From: Saccoglossus kowalevskii
Lineage: Eukaryota; Hemichordata; Enteropneusta; Harrimaniidae
Assembly (NCBI RefSeq): GCF_000003605.2
Contig: NW_003151264.1
Span: 368,439 to 409,459, forward strand
Direction of reading: 5' to 3'
Length of the DNA stretch: 41,021 nucleotides
Position 1 is the first letter of the stretch. The number at the start of each line of letters is the position of its first letter. Below, one piece after another: positions 34,447 to 41,021 of the stretch. The translations under genes were made by a program, and so were the position numbers. The notes under the pieces were generated by a model. It did no database searches, was not told the origin of the DNA, and saw only the letters and a program-made list of their open reading frames with translations.

Positions 34447-35358
34447 ATTTATGCACCAGTCAGCCAATCAATACCTTTGGTTGTATACTCCCCTAATAAA
34501 TAATGAGCCATGTAAGTTTGTAAGTATTCTTCGCCTAGACACGGTGCGTAGTGCCAAGCCTTAGAACAACCAGTCGAAGGTTAGTGCCATGACAGTGCCA
34601 CATTACTTTAAAATACGTGAACAATGTCAAGAGGGAATGTTATTTACGTCTATTTCCCGAGAGCGTCCATGACAATAGTTTACTTTATGATTCATCTTGA
34701 CTGTTGAAAACTACGTTGTCATCGTGCAAAATAGATCGGGTTACAGAATCACGGAATCGTGTTTGCAGGTAGAGTCAGATAGTCTAAGACTAAACTAGTG
34801 CACAATTCGTGTGCAAAACAATGCTACCTTACAAACGACATGGCTTGTTTTAAACCAACATCTCTACATACCGTATGTACCGCATATTTCAGTGGTTATA
34901 CTCCCAAAATCTTTACCGATTATGCTACATTTTTGTCTTGACGTGTTGCCTCTCATTATTTCATTGGAATTGGATTTTGACGTCAAATGAACATGGAAAC
35001 GATAACAGAGATCACCAGACGGAAACACTACACGACGGACTAGTCATTGACAGCAGCATTCAATTTAGAAGTCATTTTTCATTACAGCTCTAAAAAAGCT
35101 TACTAGTTACGGATTATGGTGTAACAAAGGTTATTCGAACGTGAATTGGATGGAAAGCAATTTGCAAAGCCAAAATGTCGAGTCAACTTGGTATTACGTC
35201 CTATAGTGTCATATCCTGAAAACTGTCTCATGTTATTATTCAAATGGAAAATCAGCCACTTGGGGCGGTATTTATTGATAACGTTTTTAGACTAGACCAA
35301 TGCGTGTATAGTACTACTACTGTGTCTAACAGGTTATAATGCTATGTTTTTTTTCCAG
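34447..35358. other. Divergent spacer between genes 3 and 4
   Basis: No coding sequence is recognised. It must contain the promoter and first, non-coding exon of gene 4, since the start codon exon of gene 4 is preceded by an acceptor; I cannot place that exon. A CRE palindrome lies at 34978-34985. Confidence 0.45.
34978..34985. promoter_or_regulatory. CRE palindrome TGACGTCA in the gene 3/gene 4 spacer
   Basis: A perfect octamer within ttgacgtcaa, about 380 bp upstream of the gene 4 ATG. It is outside the repeat family, so possibly a true regulatory site. Confidence 0.35.
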
Positions 35359-35360
35359 TA

Positions 35361-37929
35361 ATGGCGTCTGAAAAAAAGAAGTGTGTGAACGTCCTGTTGT
35401 TAAACTGTGATAATTTGGTTGACCTGGATGTCGTCAAGCGTAAACTGTTCGACCATGATGTGTTCAATGTCAAGTCTGAATACTTTGGTCTTGGTGACAT
35501 GAAGAGAAAAAGTGAAGAATTAAAAGCACGAAGTGATATAGACATGGGAGTTTTTGTTGTTCATGCAAATGAGTCTCGTCTGTCAATCAATGAGTCTGAT
35601 GCAGGTATTGGTTATGCGGCAGTGTACAATGCACTCCTGGATGTAACAGGTATGTTCAATTACTCTCATTAATATGAACTTGATGCATGTCATTTTGTTT
35701 ACAGATCATTGTCCCCGAGTTTATATTTTAATTACATTCAATTTTTAAATATATTAATATTTCTAGAACTTTGCTGAATATTGGGCGTCCATATCTAAAT
35801 TAGTACATAAAACATGACGTGATCATTATGTACCTCAATTGTTCGTGGATTTGACTTAAAATGAACGAATTATTACTATTGTGCGACATAATTATTGAAA
35901 ATTTTATATTTTAGGTCAAAAAGTGATAGTTGTCATTGGGCATGATAACAACTCTACTGATCAGAAACGATTGATATCTAAATGGGCATATCGTAAAATT
36001 GCATCACAGTTCGACACAGAATACTTGGAAGGTCCAACTAGCTATGTGTTCTCTTGGCAAGATGCACCACATGAATATCATGTGATGGCAGTGCTTGATT
36101 ACCTGAAAAAGAATTTTCCAGACACAGATTTCAGTGGATATGACAAAAAACTTACAAAGTATGTAGCTTACATTCACAAACACTTTGACATTGAACTAAA
36201 ATGTACTCGCACATTTTCATTATGATTTTCTGAATAACTGAGTAAAGAATGTCAGTGTGACATTAACAGCACTTGTGAATTGTTTGAGTCTCACAACGAT
36301 TAAAAATTTTGATTGCATCCTGTAAGATGATCGGTAGGCATTACGTCACAAACATATCTTACTTCAGTCATCAGAGATGATTTATCTTGAATTACACGAT
36401 ACAACTATGACTAATATGCCCCATATCACATGCTTCACTTAATGTTAGACTGCGAAAGCCAACCACCCAACCAAGGACCGATTCCGTTGATATATCTGAT
36501 CAATCTGCTGACGTGAAACCCTCGCATGATCTTCAAACAATATCATATCAACCAGTCACTGATGTAACTAAACACAAAGCACATGATGTCGGTAAATCCG
36601 AAAAACCGCAAAAAAAGTAAGTGCAAATTATTTTCAATTCTTACCCAAATTAAGTCGTTGATTTTAGTGTAATGTATTCAGAACAATTATTCTTATTTAA
36701 TGACCATCTTGAGTGTGGTTACACACAAACTGATGATGTTTACTGTAACATATAAGGGGTAAACATTACAACAGTGACTAATATAATTAGTTTTGACTTG
36801 AAAGAAGTGTATCTGAATATAAGTCACATCAAATCCCCATGATCTCCACACATTTTATCTGAATTTACATGTAGTAGCCAGGCCCTGAATGTGACAAAAT
36901 AATAACAAAAAACACTCCTAATTTATAGAATAAATCATTGAATTAATTACACGAGTTACACGATATAACTATCACTAATATGCCCCATATCACATTCTCC
37001 ATCCACTATTTAGACTGCCTAAGCCAACCACCCAAACATGGACCGATTCCGTTGATATATCTGATCAATCTGCTGACGTGAAACCCTCGCATGATCTTCA
37101 AACAATATCATATCAACCAGTCACTGATGCAACTAAACCCAAAGCACATGATGTCGGTAAATCCGAAAAACCGCAAAACGAGTAAGCGCAAATTATTTTC
37201 AATTCTTACCCAAATTAAGTCGTTGATTTTATTGTAATGTAATCAGAACATTTATTCTTATTTAATGGCCATCTTGATTGTTGTTACACATAAAATGATG
37301 ACGTTTACTGTAATATATCAGGGGTAAACGTCACAACAGTGACTAATATTATTAGTTTTGACTTGAAACCCAAGACTGAGAACGTGAGAATGGTAGACAA
37401 GAGTGTGCAAATTGCTTTTATTCAAAACATAACCAAATGTGCTGCGTGTGTGCGGGGCAATATCAGAACCGTGTGCCATGTTTGATAACGTTTTCATCTT
37501 ATATGTACTATATTTCTTATGTGTATTTACAGAAACAAAGCGCCATCCCCTTATGAATCTGAGGATAATATTCAGGCGTTTAAAAAGGCTATCATTGATA
37601 ATCTAGATATTCTTCATTTCGTAATGAAGGAGTTGAAAATGAAAAACTGCCAACCTGTATATGTATATTGCTGTATTGATGGCAAGGCAGACGACGAATT
37701 TATCGGTGCTTTAATACAGAAGGGTATAATAAGAGGCGATCCACCGCCTTGGTTTTGGGCTACGGATGAAGTCAAACGCTGTGTCATTAACCCAGACTTG
37801 TGCTTAGCCTTGTTCCCCGAAACGACACCTGGCCGTTATTTAATCAAAGAATTTAAAATGAAAAACTGCTATAAAAAATACACAGAGTCGAAAATCCCGT
37901 TTTATATGTTCTATAAGAAGTTGTTTTGA
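35361..37929 (+). CDS. Gene 4: HANESRLSINE-domain protein with duplicated linker exons
   Basis: Coding segments are 35361-35649, 35915-36158, 36449-36616, 37014-37181 and 37533-37929: 1,266 nt, 421 aa, phases consistent. An acceptor (tttttttccag, ending 35358) lies 2 bp before the ATG, so a 5' non-coding exon exists. Residues 1-178 form an alpha/beta-looking domain: hydrophobic VNVLLLNC, then VFVVHANESRLSINE (64-78), GIGYAAVYNALLDVTG, KVIVVIGHD, and YVFSWQDAPHEYH. From memory, similar HxxESRLSINE and VIGGD proteins are common and unnamed in marine invertebrates. Residues 179-289 are a Pro/Thr/Ser/Asp linker from two duplicated 56-codon exons. Residues 290-421 are a domain I do not recognise, with DGKADDEFIGALIQKG, PPPWFWATDEVKRC and the motif KMKNC twice. 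There is no signal peptide or membrane segment. Alternative: the coding region could end at 36225 if the exon 3 donor (gtatgt) is not used, giving a 288... shorter single-domain protein. Confidence 0.72.
36389..36952. repeat. Tandem duplication in gene 4, copy 1 (internally deleted)
   Basis: Matches copy 2 with an offset of 564-565 bp across the duplicated exon and both flanks. After gttttgacttgaaa (about 36803) it jumps to sequence that in copy 2 lies at the stop codon of the gene (about 37915), so roughly 546 bp containing the last exon are missing. Confidence 0.85.
36929..36934 (+). terminator. AATAAA inside an intron of gene 4
   Basis: The duplicated copy of the gene's own 3'-end signal (38029-38034), now stranded in the intron between the two linker exons. 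It could allow early polyadenylation. Confidence 0.5.
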
Positions 37930-38045
37930 ATATAAATCACATCAAATCACCATAATCTTCACACATTTTATCTCCACACAGGCCCCGAATGCGGCAAAAT
38001 AACAACAAAAAACACTCCTAATTTATAGAATAAATCATTGAATTA
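36953..38045. repeat. Tandem duplication in gene 4, copy 2 (full length)
   Basis: Contains the second linker exon, the last intron, the last exon and about 115 bp of 3' flank up to aataaatcattgaatta. Confidence 0.85.
38029..38034 (+). terminator. AATAAA poly(A) signal of gene 4
   Basis: A canonical signal 100 bp after the gene 4 stop codon. Confidence 0.65.
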
Positions 38046-38471
38046 CTTCAGTTTGTGTGATGACATATCCATTCATTTACGTGCTGTTCGTTTAAGACAC
38101 TTGATGTCCTCTGATTTTGCCCACAACAATTCTTAATATTCATTCAGTGAAAGGATGACACTATGGAATTATTTTCGATGCTTATAAGCTTCATATCAAT
38201 TGCATGCAAATGCATATGTTATATTATTATATGTGCCTCTGACCTATATATTTATTGGCCATCTCCACCGATGTTTGTTCAAGACACTGGATTTCTTCTT
38301 ATTTTATTGTTTAACTTATCCTCGTATTCAACATAGGCACTTTGTATTAAGTGGCAGGACAACGTGCTTAATATCACCTCTAGTGCGGGGGTCACGTGCC
38401 AGAACCAATTATTGCGTGAACGTGTTGAATTATTCAACCCTACAGCAGAATACAGGTCTCGGAGCTTGTGT
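38046..38471. other. Downstream of gene 4, with a diverged CRE-block relative
   Basis: At 38110-38180, tgtcctctgattttgcccac and ggatgacactatggaatt match parts of the CRE block, but the CRE itself is absent (attcattcag instead). No gene. Confidence 0.45.
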
Positions 38472-38521
38472 TGTGAGTGTGATTTAAATATACTGAACAA
38501 TGGAATCATTCCACACTCACA
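38472..38521. repeat. Hairpin with 10-bp perfect stem
   Basis: tgtgagtgtg (38472-38481) faces cacactcaca (38512-38521). The loop contains the near-palindrome tggaatcattcca. Confidence 0.6.
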
Positions 38522-40520
38522 TACTGAATTCCACGCAAAAATGTTAAAATACTTGTGAGTGAGTGAGTTAACTATTTCTCATAATTCGAACGAGTGTAAT
38601 TTAACATGCTAGTGGTTTGTGTGCAAGAATTTGTAACATCGCTTGTGACAAATTATGATGTAAATGTATCGTGATGATAATTTGAAAGTTGGAAATAAAC
38701 TACATGTACTTCACGAGTCGTAATGGAATACACAACTGTGAGGGCGATATCATAGATTGTCATGTCTCCATGTTTTATGGCTGCTGACAACATGAATAGA
38801 TAAGAAACTTTGTAGCTTAAACACGGGTGCATAATGTGTCAATAATAACACATATACTTCAAGGCAAGTCGAATGTCAGTTAACAATTTGATATAAAAGA
38901 CGAAAAGTCAACCAAAATTATATGAAGTTATCAAGAGAATACAGTAAAGTATCCTTGGATATATTGAGACTACACCATCGACAGACACAAAGATGATGTC
39001 ATTGCTGTCCCGTACTGCTTGTGCACGTGTTTGTATCCATTTTAATAATATTTCTTGAGATTCTGATCACTGTAAAATACTTTATTTTCGACTGCAACAT
39101 TATTTCGCTATTTTCTTTACTTTCAACTCGTCAAAATCAGTGAAAATAAATTCCATACAAAACACCCAAAAAGTATTTTCAGCGAATATTAATTCCAGCT
39201 AAATGAATAAAGTATTTTTCAGTACTAAAAAAACATGTGAACCATTTACCATTGACCACATTGCTATGCGAGTGGTCATACATCGTTTGTTTAGAGGTGA
39301 ACTCTGGTATGCGAGTAAACAGTCACACAATTGATTGCCGTTTAAAGATGCCTAAGCAACGACGTTAGGTTAGGAAAGCTATGTCATCTGTCACACAAAT
39401 TAATAACAGTTTTGGCTTCAGTAAAAAGAAGTGGCTGTCAAAAAATCAGAGTTGTGATTAGTACAGAGAAGAAAGACGGAAACGTGGCTTCTCGTTAACA
39501 AATGCACTGATGAACCAAGTCCTAAATAATTTTTCAAGAGAAGATGTGTCATCGCTCTCATTTTTAGAAGAATAATTTCGACGGTTTGGATAATCGGCGG
39601 TCAAACTCACCACTCAATATTAACTACAAAATTGTTTAGAGGTCCACAAGCAACTGTCTGAGATCAGTTATGCCCGATGAAATTGACAGCGACAAAATGG
39701 CAGATTTAAAGGTCTGAATATAATGGAAAGAAAAAAACCTCTAACATAGTTAGCTAGGAATGTTTCAGAGTCGTTTTGTTAGAATTTGTTTTTGGTTAAG
39801 ATTTAAAAAAAATGTTTCAAGCCATTTATACTTCGACCCAGAGATTACAAGAATGGATCAACACATTTATATATCACCAGGGGTAAGACAGAATTGTTCT
39901 TTATCGGCTTAACTATTTGTCTTGTCTATTGGAATTATACCATAAGACAAGATAACACAGCAAAGGCCATCTTATTCAAAACTTCACAGACACAGTAGAA
40001 ATGTGGTTAAACTGAACTAGTCACACTAATTGGTGTATAATGTAGTTGTTTAAGCATTGTAATGTACAAGAATTAATTGAAACAAAAGAAGTGTGGATAG
40101 CGATGGACAAAGTATCAAATCAAACTATATGTAATGTTAAATGGACTACATCAGTAGTCTTGGCACCACGTAGGGATTGCAGCAGGGTTATTTTTTTATA
40201 GCTCACCTTGTGGACTAAACACTTTAGGTCTAAGAATCAGATGCCTGTTCTATTTTTATAGAAGAACCTTCCCAAATAAAAGAAATTCTAAAATTTAAAA
40301 ACATAAGAGGTAGTCACTAAACCATGTACTTTCACAATCAAGTAAGAGCATAGACATGTTGGTGAACTAACCTTGCACTGTGAGTGTTTTATTGATTACA
40401 TTCTGTAAAACACCAGTTTTTTCACAAATAAAAAAAAATTAAAAAAGAACTGCAGACCTCACTTCTTTATATTTTTGAGTGGGCCAGCCATGTTTCCACA
40501 TACAAAAATACACATAATAT
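38522..40520. other. Intergenic, no gene recognised
   Basis: About 2 kb of AT-rich sequence with many stops on both strands. No repeat, RNA gene or coding similarity was seen. Confidence 0.5.
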
Positions 40521-40530
40521 TTCTATTTAA

Positions 40531-40541
40531 TTTATTTTATT
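40531..40541 (-). terminator. Overlapping AATAAA signals, minus strand
   Basis: The minus strand reads AAATAAAATAAA about 65-75 bp after the stop of the possible exon at 40606. Confidence 0.4.
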
Positions 40542-40605
40542 TAAAAAAAAAATTCGAAGCATAACATTACAACGACTAGATTTGGTGTCACAGTGTGCTC
40601 CTAAT

Positions 40606-40696
40606 TCATACTGGAATATTGCCAGCAATAATTAATAAAGCTTGTTCAGAAAACGATTTATTCCCGACATCATATTCAATGGCTTGTTCTGAGGAT
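40606..40696 (-). CDS. Possible last exon of a gene continuing past the right edge
   Basis: On the minus strand a pyrimidine-rich tract ending ctgttgtag is followed by 91 nt. These read, after one leading base, SSEQAIEYDVGNKSFSEQAL and then LIIAGNIPV, then TGA, with AATAAA signals about 70 bp further on. Acceptor, open frame, stop and poly(A) signal are in the order expected for a terminal coding exon. The rest of the gene would lie at higher coordinates, outside the window or unrecognised. No family is recognised and chance cannot be excluded. Confidence 0.3.
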
Positions 40697-41021
40697 CTAC
40701 AACAGTAAATAAATAAACAGAAATCATTTTGATGCCATGTTTTTAGACGACACTGCCATATCGCATAGATATTCAACACCACCATATCGAATTTGGATTT
40801 GGACCATACCATTTCAAGCTGCATGGTGTCTAAACAATGACTCAACAAACAAGAAACACATCTTCCACCCCCACACAAATTTCAGCCACAATTGAACAAC
40901 CAAGAAAGCAACAAATATCAGGCTGCATCTTGAAAACAACGAGATACCGCATTACAACCAGTCATTACAAACATGAAATCCTCCACCCCTCCCAGTACAC
41001 CGTACAGCAATAATGGTTCCG
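40697..41021. other. Right edge, nothing recognised
   Basis: No further exon could be identified with confidence. Confidence 0.4.

Noticed and set aside
36159-36225. Reading gene 4 exon 3 straight on to the stop at 36225.
   Set aside because: A good gtatgt donor at 36159 joins in phase to the two duplicated exons and the last exon. The read-through tail is kept only as an alternative end.
1-41021. tRNA, rRNA and CRISPR-like structures.
   Set aside because: No B-box-like ggttcgaatcc with a matching acceptor stem, no conserved rRNA blocks and no regularly spaced repeats with unique spacers were seen; this is animal nuclear DNA.

Overview
This is metazoan nuclear DNA: AT-rich, with small exons in long introns, GT-AG splice sites, several classes of animal transposable-element remains, microsatellites and two assembly gaps. 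The gene content (lineage-expanded IFI44-like P-loop GTPases and a protein with an HANESRLSINE-type domain), a Merlin transposon and an element resembling the Helentron-derived elements of bivalves fit a marine invertebrate. A lophotrochozoan such as a bivalve or brachiopod is my best guess; an invertebrate deuterostome cannot be excluded. LAYOUT. Bases 1-7,830 are repeat territory: a 16-bp minisatellite, a tandem-repeat-bearing Helentron/pearl-like element (705-1728), a decayed Merlin transposase (about 1741-2480), a Ty3/Gypsy fossil (about 3636-6290), a 40-bp minisatellite and a (CAAA)n tract. Bases 7,830-14,300 hold mainly AT-rich DNA, microsatellites and two weak unrecognised exon-like stretches. 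Bases 14,307-23,245 hold a divergent pair of IFI44-like GTPase genes: gene 1 on the minus strand (six exons, 385 aa) and gene 2 on the plus strand (seven exons, 387 aa). Both begin with a tiny exon encoding a predicted N-myristoylation signal, followed by a charged helix, a G domain and a C-terminal SAM-like helical domain. Bases 24,300-32,500 are a mosaic of tandem repeats. It includes a roughly 3-kb unit carrying relics of a GTPase exon and a shorter repeat that keeps a perfect CRE palindrome in seven copies. Bases 32,516-34,333 (minus) hold gene 3, a shorter 263-aa IFI44-like GTPase without the terminal helical domains. Bases 35,361-37,929 (plus) hold gene 4 (421 aa). It has an HANESRLSINE-type domain, a linker encoded by two tandemly duplicated exons, and a C-terminal domain I do not recognise. 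The last 3 kb hold little apart from a possible terminal exon on the minus strand near 40,650. HOW THE GENES MAY WORK TOGETHER (inference). IFI44-like GTPases in invertebrates are usually lineage-expanded and associated with immune responses. The three GTPases plus gene 4 look like an expanding, locally duplicated innate-immunity-type locus. Genes 1 and 2 are probably membrane-tethered by myristate, whereas gene 3 looks like a soluble minimal G-domain protein. The gene 1 promoter has a TATA box, an octamer, a perfect GTCACGTGAC E-box and a kappaB-like site. All exon joins were made by eye from splice signals, phase and paralogue comparison; no transcript or database evidence was available.
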